Below, piece by piece: positions 1 to 10,904 of a stretch of 64,000 nucleotides of DNA; the first letter of the stretch is position 1; the number at the start of each line of letters is the position of its first letter. Made by a program: the position numbers and the translations under genes. Below the pieces are notes generated by a model. The model was not told the origin of the DNA. It made no database searches and saw nothing but the letters and a program-made list of their open reading frames with translations. Location of the stretch: NCBI RefSeq assembly GCF_022605725.1, contig NC_065551.1:6510001-6574000 (forward strand). The letters run 5' to 3'. The stretch is from Anthonomus grandis grandis (lineage: Eukaryota; Arthropoda; Insecta; Coleoptera; Curculionidae).

Positions 1-402
1 ATTGTAGTAAAGTTCATGAAATTCGTTAATTGAAAAAATAAAAGATTCTAAATGTTCTGGATTTCCAGAGAAAGTTGGTAAAATGTTAGCAAAGGATCGC
101 AGAACGTCCATTTCGCTTGTCGTTTTATAACTTTGTATTAAAGAAAAATGTTCTACAGATTCCTCTTCTTCAATAGAAGATAGACTACTTAAAACAAGAT
201 TATTTTCTCTAGTCTCACTAGAGTTAGAAGAGTCAAGATTAAAATCTGCAAATAATTCGGTTAAATTTAAATCAGATCTGTCTTTATATGATTCTAGCTT
301 TTGTGCAAGGGAAGTATTTTTATTTTTCTTAGCTTTTAAGCCTAGTCTTCTCCTATTCGATAATAAAACACTTTTAAATAAATTTTCAGGATTAACAGAC
401 AT
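1..402 (-). CDS. N-terminal part of an LTR-retrotransposon Gag, running off the window
   Basis: An open frame starts at an ATG complementary to 400-402 and stays open for 134 codons to base 1, so the gene continues outside the window. The protein is acidic and serine-rich in the middle. It ends in a stretch (ILPTFSGNPEHLESFIFSIN) of the kind found at the start of Gypsy-type Gag core domains. The neighbouring leader, primer-binding site and LTR at 403-1043 fit a Gag start. Gag would package element RNA in cytoplasmic particles. The Gypsy assignment is inference from this motif and the LTR; no protease or polymerase is visible here. Confidence 0.6.
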   Translation of the reverse strand, partial: MSVNPENLFKSVLLSNRRRLGLKAKKNKNTSLAQKLESYKDRSDLNLTELFADFNLDSSNSSETRENNLVLSSLSSIEEEESVEHFSLIQSYKTTSEMDVLRSFANILPTFSGNPEHLESFIFSINEFHELYYN

Positions 403-826
403 AAATAAAATAAAATTAATGGCAATTTTAGTGATTACTTACATGAGGGATATGACAAACCATTCTAGCATCATTTCAAATTTTCTCACAAATCACCTTC
501 ACAAAACTTGCACTACTTTCACAACTTTTCTTCTACCAAGTCAGCCTACTGGTTGCAGGAAAATTACTTGAAATCTTAGGGTTCAACGACCTACTTCTTA
601 GATTGAATGACGGCCAGAGTTTCACCCCAGGGAGTTTCTTTCTTTTTCCTGTGCTTCTTACTCAGTTGATCTCAATGCTGAACAATAGAGAGACCAAACG
701 GCAGGGAGCTTGAGTTTGAGTTCTTGAAGTTTACAAAAACTTCAATTGTGCTTAAGGTATTAAAATACACCAAATCTCAACGTTACACGATAGAGAGACT
801 TGTAGCACAATCCTGTTCGCAGCGCC
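403..826 (-). other. Leader of the LTR retrotransposon with primer-binding site
   Basis: This stretch separates the Gag start from the LTR and has no long open frame. On the minus strand its first bases read TGGCGCTGCGAACAGGAT (827-810). They start with TGGCGC, like tRNA-complementary primer-binding sites of many insect Gypsy elements, and directly follow the proposed LTR end. The tRNA itself cannot be named without a search. Confidence 0.45.
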
Positions 827-1043
827 AATTATAAACTCAAACCAGCAGTATGCTTTTTAAAAAAAGTTTTATTTAACTAAACTTAATAATTATAACATTA
901 TCGTACAAATTCTATGCTAGGACTAATCTTATAAAATCTAAAAACCACCTAGAAACGATGTAAAATAATAAATGCCTATTCTGCTTATTCTACGAATAAA
1001 TGCTTATATGTACACTTATTGGAATCGGTTCATGCACATAACT
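827..1043 (-). repeat. Proposed 5' LTR, about 217 bp
   Basis: Read on the minus strand, the block starts AGTTATGTGCATGAACC at 1043 and ends TTTATAATT at 827, next to the primer-binding site. AGT...ATT ends occur in Gypsy/errantivirus-type LTRs. A poly(A)-like AATAAA lies near 866-871 on the minus strand. The partner LTR is outside the window, so the outer edge is a guess from end motifs only. Confidence 0.4.
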
Positions 1044-1109
1044 AGCGATCGTGTTTTTAGTTATGAGACGGGGAAATCACCGAATAAAATAAGTTAGTGA
1101 GTGATTCCC

Positions 1110-1237
1110 CGAAAAAAGCAAGAACAAGAAGTCTTGCCAGCAAGACAAGAAATTAATGTGCAAGTAGTAGTTTTACTTCTTGTTTTGTTTAGCAGGACAA
1201 GACAAGAAGTTGCCGAGCAAGACAAGAAATCTTGCTT
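1110..1237. repeat. Cluster of CAAGACAAGAA-type repeats
   Basis: Variants of GCAAGACAAGAA(A/G) occur about five times in 130 bp, twice followed by TCTTGC, so several copies make short hairpins. Just upstream (1060-1105) an imperfect inverted pair GGGGAAATCAC / GTGATTCCCC is visible. The block lies between the LTR and the piggyBac element and may be the end of an unrecognised non-autonomous transposon. No coding capacity is credible; the short frames here are on both strands and look accidental. Confidence 0.45.
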
Positions 1238-1319
1238 TTTACATCACTATTGTTAATAGTTATTTTTTTGCAGTTTATGTTGTTTGTGGATAAATACTCT
1301 GTCGACTTTTGGCTGTTTT

Positions 1320-3571
1320 TGAAATTTTTTTGCGGTGACTCACGGGTAGGCACGTGGTCCCAGAATGCTATTTTACATTTTGGGACCGAATGCCCACCCG
1401 TGGACACTAGCTTTAATGTGTTTTTTTGTTTCAGAGCTAAAGAAATATCTATCGGATCAGGAGTTGGCAAAGGAGCTGGAGAATCTGTCCGACGACGAGT
1501 CAAGAGATATAATGGAAGACGAAATTACCGGATTTTCAGATGATTCGCTCGTAGATAAAGATTTTATTCCTGTTGAAAGTGATCTATCATCCGATAACGA
1601 TTCATCCGGTAATAATTCAGATAATTCTGCCATATTATTATCCGAAGACGAAGATCTAGACGATAACGTACCTCTAGCGACTTTAACTACTAAGCAAAAA
1701 TGGGATCACGTTCAAGGAGACAGACTGTCTTTCAGTGAAAGCCCTCAGAATGTTGGTGTTGTTCCAGCTGTTAGTGCAGACTTTGCAGGGAAAGAACCAA
1801 CTCAATTCTTTAACTATTTTATCGACGATGAGATGATTAATCTATTTGTGACTGAAACCAATAGGTTTGCTTCACAGCGAATTGCTGCGGCAATAGCAGA
1901 TCCAAACCGGAAGGCCAAGGTGCCGAAATGGGTAGATACCAATCGCGTGGAAATGCGAAAATTTTTTGGCATTATATTATGGATGGGCCTTCTTCCAATG
2001 CCTCAGTTACGGGATTATTGGTCAACCAAATCGTTGTACCAAAATCGCATACCCACAATTATCAGTAGAAACAGATTTAGGTATTTTGGGCATGTTCCAT
2101 GTAAGTGATAATGAGAAGGACAGACCCTCTGATGACCGACTTTACAAAATATTCGAATTTCTTGACCTGCTCCAAAAGAGATTTAAGTCCTCCTACATGC
2201 CCGAAAAAGACATTTGTATCGACGAAAGTAACGTCCCGTTTCGAGGACGCATTTATTTCAGACAATATATACCCAATAAGCGACACAGCTACGGTATAAA
2301 GCTTTTCAACTTGTGTGTATCTTGAGGATACACCTGGGATTTCAAAGTATATACCGGCAGAGAAAAATCAAGTGAATTTGCAGTTTCTGAAAAGGTAGTC
2401 ATGGAATTAATGGAAGGTCTTTTGGACAGTGGCCGCACACTTTACACTGACAACTGGTACACGAGCGTATCATTAGCCAAAAGACTGATCGACCGAAAAA
2501 CGCATTTAGTTGGTACAATTAGAGCAAACCGCAAAGGTAATCCTCAGGAAGTTATAAAGGAAAAGTTGAATCGAGGTGGAATTGTAGCTCGGCAAGATAA
2601 TGACAAAACTGTAGTCCTGAATTGGAAGGATAAGAGAGACGTCATCATGCTAAGCACCAAACACGATGATTCTACCGTTACTTTAGCAAAAGAAAGGAAA
2701 GTAATTGTTGACTATAATCAGGACAAGGCCTTTATCGACTTGTCGGATCAAATGTTAGCATACGCACCTTTTCTAAGGCGAACTTCAAAATGGTACAAAC
2801 GCCTAGTGTTTCATCTCATTACTGCTACAACAATAGTAAACGCGTTACAATACAATAAAATAAACAAGAAAAAAATCAGCATCACCACTTTCAAAGAAGA
2901 GGTAGTTTCAGATCTCACTGAAAACGACGAAAAACTTAATACTGTTTCTCGTACTTCCACGTCAAGAACGCAAGGCTGCACGTTGAAGGAAGTGGAGGGC
3001 CAAAAACGAGTTACTCGAAAGAGATGCACTAAATGCTACAGCACCATGTCAATGGCTCACAATGCTGCGTATGCCCGAAAAAAGTCAATACAATTTGTGT
3101 ACCGTGTAATATTCCCCTTTGTATTACTTGCTTTCAAAAACATTTGGCTTAAAACTTTAGTGTCAGCAGTTTCTTTGTGGCAGTGTGTATTTCGTCAAAC
3201 GTTAGGTCGTTTTAGTAAGTTTTATTATATTTAGGTTAGTCATTTTTATGGTATTTTAAGTTTTGGTTACATAAGAAAACGACTGTTTTTTTATGACAAT
3301 TTATTTTTAAGTTTTAAGGTATTTTTCCTGTTTTAAGGTTTAATATAACATGGTATATTAACTCAAATGTTGTTTTTTTCTACTCTTATAAACTAAATAC
3401 CTAAACTATCCGAACTGCCCAACCCAATATACTTTTTGGCTCATCCTGGGACCAGAACGTCATTGTAGTATAGGCAGAATCAATGTAATCCATGCTCACG
3501 GGTGAGCACGCGGTCCCTGAATAAGCGATGCGATGTGCCCACCGGTGGGCACGCGGAGCTCAATGTGTTAA
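1320..3571 (+). mobile_element. Decayed piggyBac element
   Basis: The right end is well marked. TTAA at 3568-3571 is preceded by GC-rich palindromic blocks (CTCACGGGTGAGCACGC at 3497-3513, GCCCACCGGTGGGC at 3537-3550). The left subterminal region carries related blocks at 1340-1412 (CTCACGGGTAGGCACG, GCCCACCCGTGGAC), but I find no matching TTAA-bounded terminus, so the left boundary is approximate and the end may be lost. The enclosed gene is a piggyBac transposase (DDE_Tnp_1_7 type). Confidence 0.75.
1436..3152 (+). pseudogene. piggyBac transposase, broken
   Basis: Homology starts after a good 3' splice site (tttttttgtttcag, 1422-1435) with an acidic N-terminus (YLSDQELAKELENLSDDES). It runs through the catalytic motif ICIDESNVPFRG near 2213-2250, the segment TLYTDNWYTS near 2440 and a C-terminal Cys-rich tail (CTKC ... 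CVPC ... CITC) ending at 3152. It should cut and paste at TTAA sites in the nucleus. Frame changes occur near 2095 and 3080, and a TGA interrupts the frame at 2323-2325. These few lesions suggest loss of function without great age. Confidence 0.85.
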
Positions 3572-3576
3572 ACAAC

Positions 3577-3618
3577 GTTTATTTTGACATATTTGCATTC
3601 AAATGTGTCAAAATAAAC
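3577..3618. repeat. Hairpin, 19-bp arms with a 4-nt loop
   Basis: GTTTATTTTGACATATTTG (3577-3595) pairs with CAAATGTGTCAAAATAAAC (3600-3618) with one mismatch and a 4-base loop. It begins six bases beyond the TTAA of the piggyBac right end, so it belongs to the flank, possibly the remains of a small foldback element. Confidence 0.7.
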
Positions 3619-4046
3619 ATTATTTAAGATTTAAACAACCGTTATGTCTACGGTGCAATTGGCCATAAATGGCGAAGGTTGTGGGATTAAATAAAATAAA
3701 AATATTTTATATTTGTTGAAATTTTAGTAATTAAAATGTAAAAAAGTATAAAACATAAAATGTACAGGGTTGTCTGTTATATTTAGACAGAGCCTGGCTC
3801 GGTTACTATACGAGGTGGAAAAAAAAAGTTTGATATAAAAGTTATAGGGTTTACCTTAAATCGCCAGGAAATGTTATAAAATAAATTTTTTTTTAAATGG
3901 AACCATTTGTATATTTTTACTTTAAATGAAAGACCTTTTTTTTCCAATTTCAAAAATATATAAAATGTTAATATTTAATTCATCATTTTTAAAAAAATTT
4001 GGTTTTTTGAGAAAAAAAAACCTTTGAGCCTTGTTTCTTTAAATAT

Positions 4047-5213
4047 TTACAAATGTTGTATATGGCCGCCATTATTTTCAACGCAGTTTCTATAATCTTT
4101 GTCCAGTTTTAACAGAGCATTTGAAATATATTCAGGGTGTTCTTCATTTAAGGAGTTTATACTTCTTTGAATTTTTTCCCTTAATTCCTCCAAATTTTCA
4201 CTTCTTTCCTTATAAACTTCATTTTTAAGATACCCCCATAAAAAACTATCTAGAGGAGTCAAATCAGGGCTGTTTGGTGGCCAGTTAATGGTACCATGGG
4301 TTCCAATCCACTGAATAAAACGATTATTTAAAAAAATCCTTACTGGCCTAAAGTTATGAGGCGGGGCGCCATCTTGATGCCATATAATATTGGTATATTC
4401 TCTTAAAGGTATTTCTTCTAATAAAGCTTCAATCTCATTTTCTAGAAACCGCAAATACCTATTTCCAGTCAAAGATCCTTGAAATATAATGGGTCCAATT
4501 ATTTGGTTTCTAAGGATCCCACACCACACATTTAATGACATTCTGCCCTGTTTTTTTATTTCGACGTATGCGTGAGGATTTGCTGGTGCCCACATGTGAG
4601 TATTTTTTCTATTATACATCCCTGCTGTTGTAAATACAGCTTCATCCGTCCACAAGATTTTATTAAAGATATCGTTATCTACGTTTTTTATATCTAACAT
4701 CTGATTACAGTATGTTAGCCTTCTTATTTCATGATTATTTGTTAATTTTTCTACTGGCATCAATTTGTAAGGATGATATCCATATTTCTGAAGAACTCTT
4801 TGAATCTTAGATCTAGAGCATTGAAAGTGTCTACTAGCATCTACGGTTGATAAATATGGTTTTTCTACAAAAATCAAAGCATAAATTATAATTCTTATAA
4901 GGCTCTTAAATAATAACTTTTTACCTTGAAAATATAATAAAATTTGTAGTTCTTCATCCGCGTTAGCTAAAACTGTTCGTTTTTTTCTTTGTAGATTTTT
5001 GTGGTTTCTCATACTCCTTTCAGTGTAATAAAAAGTGGACCTAGCAGGAACCCTCATTTCGGGATGAATACGGTGATATTCAGCTTGCGCTCGAGCAACA
5101 TTATTGTTGTTTTTGTAAAACAACCTCATAATTTCAAACTTTTCTTCTTCGGTATAACCCATATTCAAAAGAAATAGCAGAAACATTGACAGTGACAGCC
5201 CAACAAATAACAT
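4047..5213 (-). CDS. Tc1/mariner-type transposase, possibly intact after splicing
   Basis: The frame is open for 388 codons. The N-terminus (YTEEEKFEIMRLFYKNNNN) is a helix-turn-helix of the DUF4817 kind, followed by a second DNA-binding segment. The catalytic residues are in ILWTDEAVF, WHQDGAPPH and SPDLTPLDSFLWG. By my count 40 residues separate the second aspartate from the final one (PLD), so this belongs near the DD41D-type groups, not classic DD34D mariner. The most likely start is the second methionine (MGYTEEEK, 5162). A perfect 60-nt intron (GTAAAAAG...TTTTGTAG, 4865-4924) lies in frame, and removing it joins the family motif cleanly. No stop or frameshift was seen. Confidence 0.85.
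   Translation of the reverse strand: MLFVGLSLSMFLLFLLNMGYTEEEKFEIMRLFYKNNNNVARAQAEYHRIHPEMRVPARSTFYYTERSMRNHKNLQRKKRTVLANADEELQILLYFQGKKLLFKSLIRIIIYALIFVEKPYLSTVDASRHFQCSRSKIQRVLQKYGYHPYKLMPVEKLTNNHEIRRLTYCNQMLDIKNVDNDIFNKILWTDEAVFTTAGMYNRKNTHMWAPANPHAYVEIKKQGRMSLNVWCGILRNQIIGPIIFQGSLTGNRYLRFLENEIEALLEEIPLREYTNIIWHQDGAPPHNFRPVRIFLNNRFIQWIGTHGTINWPPNSPDLTPLDSFLWGYLKNEVYKERSENLEELREKIQRSINSLNEEHPEYISNALLKLDKDYRNCVENNGGHIQHL
4865..4924 (-). other. In-frame 60-nt intron in the transposase
   Basis: On the minus strand CAAG|GTAAAAAG at 4928-4917 and TTTTTGTAG|AAAAACC at 4871-4858 give canonical ends. The enclosed 20 codons are hydrophobic and AT-rich and are not expected inside this conserved stretch. 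The spliced junction reads LLYFQ-EKPYLS. The length is a multiple of three with no stop, so the open frame hides it. Confidence 0.7.
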
Positions 5214-5649
5214 TATTTATTTTATTGTTACCGATAAACACCATAGCAACGGGGATTCGGGTAAACAGTTGTTTTATTTTTTAATTTTTTAAAGATAAAT
5301 ATTGGGAAAACGGCTAAACGAAATATTAACATATTATATATTTTTGAAATCAGAAAAAAAATGTCTTTTATGTAATTAGTGTTTCAAGTAGTAGTAGTTT
5401 CTTTTAGTAAAAATATACAAGGGGTTCCATTCAAAAAAAATGAACTGTGTATTTTTTATTAACTTTGCGATACCCCTGTATTATATTTTATAACATTTCC
5501 TGGCGATTTAAGGTAAACCCTACAACTTTTATATAAAACTTTTTTTCCACCTCGTATAATAACCGAGCTAGGCTTTGTCTAAATATAAAAGACAACCCGG
5601 TACAAACACATCTACATAAAAAGTAAAATTGAAGACACCTATTAATTTG

Positions 5650-7055
5650 TTCTAATTTTTCGTTTTTTTCTTTTTTTTTAACTGCTCATGCATTTTATAA
5701 GCATGAATTTTAATAGGGTCAGATGATGGTTTAGCTGATTGGCAGAGGACTTTGTTTTTATTAAATAGGTAAATTTATCACCTTTGCCTTTAATGATTTT
5801 ATTAATTTTTCTGCACCACCAAAATATAGCACACCTGATAATTATTTTTCTTAAAATTTTAGGTAAATTAGGATGATCTTTACAGTTTAATAAACGGAAT
5901 GACTTCATATTTTTTTCCAAAATATCATCTAATATTTTTATATATTATTATTTTTATTCTTTATCAAGAAAAAAATTCTTGAAAGCGCTTCACTTGCAAC
6001 AAAATTTAAAAATGTTCCTGAAACCGTCAATTTACAATTTTTGTATTATCTTTCTTCTATAAATTCCACATCCGCATTATGCTCTCTGAATTGAAGTTTT
6101 TGTCTACATACTTCGCATTTATTTATTTTCAACATTTTTTTTGCAATAAAACCAACAATATAAGTTCTAACATTTTTTGAAATTCGTGTTCTTTTATGCC
6201 AAGGTATATCTTGCCAATGTGGTACACTTACACTGCTTATATCGTCAGAACTTATATCGCCAGTTAAAAAATCTTTTAAGTTTTCTAAAGCACCTTCACT
6301 AAAATCTTCCTGGCAGTTTGCTCCTGGAGAATGCCTTGACAAAAAATTGTTTATTAAGAGCGCCTTAAAAGATAAACAAAAATGCGAAGTAGTAGGTGAA
6401 ATTTCTGTTACTCCGTGGCTACGAATGCAGCCAAAAAAAATTTCCAAAGCATCTTGCTGGAAAGGCCTTGTCATTATGAATCTGTTTTTTTTTGCCTTCC
6501 AATAACAAAGGGCATAGGTAAATAAGTCCTTTTACAGTAAAAATAAAATTTTTGATGGTAGGAACGGAAACAAAAGATTTTTTTGGAGGGCAAAAATATC
6601 TCATGCTTTGTAAAACTTTTAAACTGCTTCTCCAAAAATCAAAATGTGTTGAAGCAACTTTAACGGCACCTTTCAATGGTTTTCCGGGTGGCGAAATTCT
6701 TTGGGAGGCATTCATACTATCAAATAATTTATGAAAAAATAAAAGAGCCTCAGCCGTGTCGATAGCTTTTTCATCCAGTTTAATTTCCGGTCTTTCTGAA
6801 ACAAAATAAAATAGAATGTTATTTTGTGTACAGTCTTTCCAGAAAAAAAAATTAAAATAAAATCCAAATGCATTTACATATTTTACAATTTTTGCAAATT
6901 TGATATATTTGATTTTTTTTTAGTTTGGCTCGTAAATAAATTTATCAAATTATTATAGACACTTACTCCACTTTAAAATTCGTTTCATGAGACTTCCAAC
7001 GCGTTGACTAAAAACTTGCGTGCAGTACTTCACTTTCATTTTATTTATTTTGTTC
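5650..7055 (-). pseudogene. C-terminal exons of the P-element transposase
   Basis: A short exon (6967-7055, motif MKVKYCTQVFSQRVG) has good splice sites at both ends. The next exon starts at 6795 (DEKAIDTAEALLFFHKLF), includes STHFDFWRSSLKVLQSM and the diagnostic FQQDALEIFFGCIRSHG (about 6465-6415), then a CxxC segment (NKCEVCRQK). It ends with CAIFWWCRKINKIIKGKG and a lysine-rich tail near 5650. Frame changes occur near 6480 and in the last few hundred bases, with a stop at 6046. The family cuts DNA using an RNase H-like fold and needs GTP. This copy cannot encode a full protein. Confidence 0.8.
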
Positions 7056-7800
7056 CTAAAAATAAGAAAAAATAAATGTCGATCAATTCAAGTAAAACGT
7101 TATAAATATTAGAATAAAGTCCTTATACGCTCCAAAATGAAAATATTGACAAAAATTTCAAAAAATAAAAAGGGAACAGAAACTATTCAGAATGTCTGGT
7201 TTCAACTTTATTCTTAATTTACATAAAAATAACAAACTATTTATAGATTTTTTTAAAGTAAATGTGGCCCCTATACTTAAGGCCGTATGACATGATCACA
7301 TTTTTAACATAATTTCTGTACACATTTTGATATCACGTGAATGATTGGTCAAAATCCGAATGACACTTCTAAAACAACAAATCGGAAAAAAGCTATTACA
7401 AAAATAATTATTAACTTTTATCTCCTAGATTATTTTTTAATCCTTATGTGACTGGAAAGGTACCCGGGTACCTTTTCAGTTTTCAGATATGAATATCTTT
7501 TTAACTCACCTTCGATGAAGCTTGTACTTTTGTGACATTTCTTAATTTGGTTTTTTTAAGTTATTGTTAAAATTTGAAATAATTTTTTTTTATTTTCAAA
7601 GTAAATAAGATTTTAAAAAATTTTCACCCATAGTTGACTGCATGGTTACCCGGGTTCCTATACTATGTTTATAATACTAATAAAATTTTTAAAAGTTAAA
7701 TTCATATGTTTTATTATATATACAGTAATAAGAAGTCATAGAAAATTACAATGAGGTACAAATTAACGCAACATACCAAACAAACACTAAAAAACATTAC

Positions 7801-8800
7801 TTATGAATTACAGTTTTGACAAATAGTTTGAGCCACTGAATGCTCATTACAAACTGGTTTGGAGCACGATTTACAGGCTTTACGAGTTTTTCTCTGTTTA
7901 TGGGTTCGCTCTCGGCATATTTGGCAACTACCAACCACCTTTACACGTCCAGATGCATCTCGTTCACAAACTGCTTGTTCTCTAACTGGATTATCTAAAG
8001 GAACAGGCATTCGTCGGTGAAGTACCATTTCTATAGCCTGACGAGTAAAATCATTACCAACAACTTTTGGAATTTGGGATCTTATTTGGATACTTGACAA
8101 ACACAGCTCATTACCAAGATCTTTTAAAAATCGCCGACGTTGATCGGTAGCTTTGAAAGAAGGATTAGGTTCTTTGTATATACAATAAGAAGCTAAGCTA
8201 GCAACGTCAATTATGTTGAAAAAAAATGATAATGGCCAGCGATTTTTTCTACGTTTAACAGTATATTCACATAGCATTTGGTCCATAGTGTCAACACCGC
8301 CTTTAGTTTTGTTATAATAACTGTTAATTTCAGGCTTTGCAACAGAAGTATTATCTACTTCGCCTGTGTTGTGTGCATAGTTGATAAAAAAATCACTGCC
8401 TTGTTTTTTTTTGGAACATAAGAGCACAATGTAGCATCTTTGTTGAATGCAAAAATGGTTGAATTTATGGCTCTATCTTTTTGTGCTTGCATATTGGAAG
8501 GTAAAAACGTTTTATTTTTTCTAACTGTTCCTACTAAAGTCATATTCCATGAATTTAAAGTACGAGCAAGTTGCAAACTTGTAAAAAAATTGTCTGTTGT
8601 GATATTTCTTCCTGATCCCTTCTAATGTGCAACTAAGTCTAATACTGTTCTCTCACCAATATTTGCCTGACGTTCACCACCTGGTGGTTTTTCCGGTATA
8701 TAGCTGACCCTTTAGAGGATAGGAATTTATCGCATCACAAGCCCAAAAAACCTTTATTCCATATTTCGCTGGTTTCGAGGGAATGTACTGGGTAAACTAA
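7801..8800 (-). pseudogene. C-terminal half of the piggyBac transposase
   Basis: Reading from the Harbinger junction the frame continues FTQYIPSKPAKYGIKVFWAC and then GERTVLDLVAH, meets a TAG near 8624, and resumes with GSGRNITTDNFFTSL. A frame change near 8385 leads into KGGVDTMDQM and a Cys-rich C-terminus (CQICRERT ... CKSCSKPVC ... CQNC) ending at 7801. VDTMDQM carries a conserved catalytic aspartate of piggyBac transposases. One stop, one frameshift and the insertion make it inactive. Confidence 0.85.
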
Positions 8801-9073
8801 CACTGGTATTCATAGTCCATCTCCGACAGAGTCGCTGAGATATCTCTCGCCGGCAAATATTTCGGCGGGCGAATAGGTGGCGAATCGCCGAAATGTGTAT
8901 TTCATAATCGAGCGCTTGAAGAACCGCCGGCTGGCGAACGGACCGGCGGCGGCGATGCGCTGAGACCTGTTTAAAGATTTGTGTTTTTTATATTCAGTAC
9001 TTATTCAGAAGTCCACCTCTTTTGTATCTATAATAGTTCTAAACATATTTTTGAGTTGTATAAACGAGCGAAA

Positions 9074-10374
9074 ATGGCAGTACTGTATACAAGAGAAGAT
9101 AAGGAAGTGTTGGTACAAATTATAAAAAATTACTCTATAATAGAGGATAAAAGAACGGATGCGTCAACAATTAAAAAAAAAGAATCTGGCTTGGATCAAT
9201 GTTATGAACGAGTACAATTCAAATCGCACTGCAGAAAATGTAAAAAAATGTTTATTGTATAGATTTTATTTATTCCTTATGTAATGTTTTATTTTAGCGC
9301 ACTTTAGTACAACTCAGACGCTGTTGGGATAAAATAAAAAGAAAAGAGGATATAGCTGAAGAGAGACGTTCCAGGATGGTTACAGGGGGTGGAGAATCTA
9401 TACCTGACAAGGAGTTAATTCCGGGGGTAGATGAAGTTGTCCCTCATTTAACAGAGTGTGTGCTGAATCCATTTGACAGTGATGGCATATTTGAAAAAGG
9501 AGAAGCAAAAATTATTTGGGTGAGTATAATAGTGTGTTATACCTAACATTACATGGCTATAATAAGCACCACTGTGTTAAAAGAATAATCATAAGTATTA
9601 TCTATTAACTGTAGATATATTGCTTTTAAGGTAATATATTTTATTTGGAGGTTTACAGAATTAAAAGTAACACATCAAGAAGTAATAACATTTAAATGAA
9701 ATTCCCATTTAATCATATTGCAATTTTACCTTTTTTTATTTCTCAAGATTAAATTATATATTAGATTACCTATATTATTAAATTATTCAAATGTCTTCAA
9801 GATTAACTTTTTCTGAATTTAATTATTTTATTAACAAACCTTTAATATTTGAATCTATGTTTAGTGTAAATTAGTATAAAATATTTCTCATTTTAGATAT
9901 ATTAAAATATCCTCATACGATTACATCTGAAGATATACCGGGTTCATCCATTTCTTTGATCGTTGAAAGTCCAACACCAGAGGCAACAGTCTCACATGAG
10001 ATGCCGAAAGAAGAGCATCACAGCCATAGTCCATTACATAGGAAAAAACGTATTTCGATCCCGAAAGCGACATCTGATAGGGATGTAAACAGCCTACTAA
10101 AGGAGAGGATAGAAAATGCAAAGCTGGAGAGACAGCAATTAATGGAAATCCATGAAATTCGAAAAAAGGAAGCAAAAGAAAGAAGGGAAGAAGCTTCTAT
10201 AAAAAGACAGATAGCTCAAATAGAGCTTTTAATTAAGGAGGAGGAACTAAAAACAAGCAAAAATGAAGACAAAGACCTTGTCAGAATAGCTATTGCCTTC
10301 AGTAGTGCTATTTTTTACACTTGTGCTATTTGTTGTATGATTTTCTACAAACATATTTTAATAATACTAATCTG
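9074..10374 (+). pseudogene. Harbinger Myb/SANT-like DNA-binding protein
   Basis: The start ATG at 9074 gives MAVLYTREDKEVLVQIIKN. After a one-base frame change in an A run near 9175 the frame reads AWINVMNEYNSNRTAEN to a GTAAAA splice site at 9238. Exon 2 (about 9299-9520) continues QLRRCWDKIKRK and SRMVTGGG, the signature of the Myb/SANT-like partner protein. Exon 3 (9897-10374) encodes a charged coiled coil (about residues KERIENAKLERQQL onward) and a hydrophobic C-terminus. In this family the protein binds the ends and helps bring the transposase to the nucleus. One frameshift makes this copy doubtful. Confidence 0.75.
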
Positions 10375-10904
10375 ATAATAAAATTAATATATCATTATGT
10401 ACTTGACTTCTTTTAATTTTTAATAAAAAAGTCTACATCAGAAAAAAGCTAGGTTTGATTTAACATTAATTTATTAAATATTAAATGATTATAAATTACA
10501 TAATACTTCACAAAATGGGTAAATTTTATAAAAATGTCAACTAACAAATTAAACTAAAATAAAAAATATGTTATACCATCTTTTATCTTATGCAACCTCA
10601 TAATAATCACATCAGATTTTATGACTGAAAAAGAGTATATTCGAAATACGAATTTAAAAAAGTATGTCGGCATTAAAAAAAACTTGGTTGTTATACCAAC
10701 GAAGTGACAGGATAAAAAAAAGTCACCAAAATATGCGAAAACAATTTGTTTTAAAAATTTTAAACAGGGTATTTTTTAAAAATTAGACACATTATTCAAT
10801 ACAAATTGGGAATCCTGCATATACGTATATTCCTTAAAAATTGTGCCCCATAAATTGTCGTGCTATTAGCGCACGACGAACACCATGACCCTGGGCATTC
10901 CCTC

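Larger units (their letters stand above)
3765..5600 (-). mobile_element. Tc1/mariner-type transposon with long inverted ends
   Basis: The left end TA|CAGGGTTGTCTGTTATATTT at 3765 matches the right end in reverse (CCGGGTTGTCTTTTATATTT, ending 5600). Each is flanked by the expected TA duplication (3763-3764 and 5601-5602). Similarity between the ends runs at least 120 bp (to AAATCGCCAGGAAATGTTATA) and continues in patches further in. The transposase lies on the minus strand between them. The right end abuts the decayed 3' end of the P element. Confidence 0.88.

Noticed and set aside
1189..1543. Overlapping frames on both strands of 100-104 codons
   Set aside because: They mirror each other across the repeat cluster and the start of the piggyBac gene; the supported frame is the transposase.
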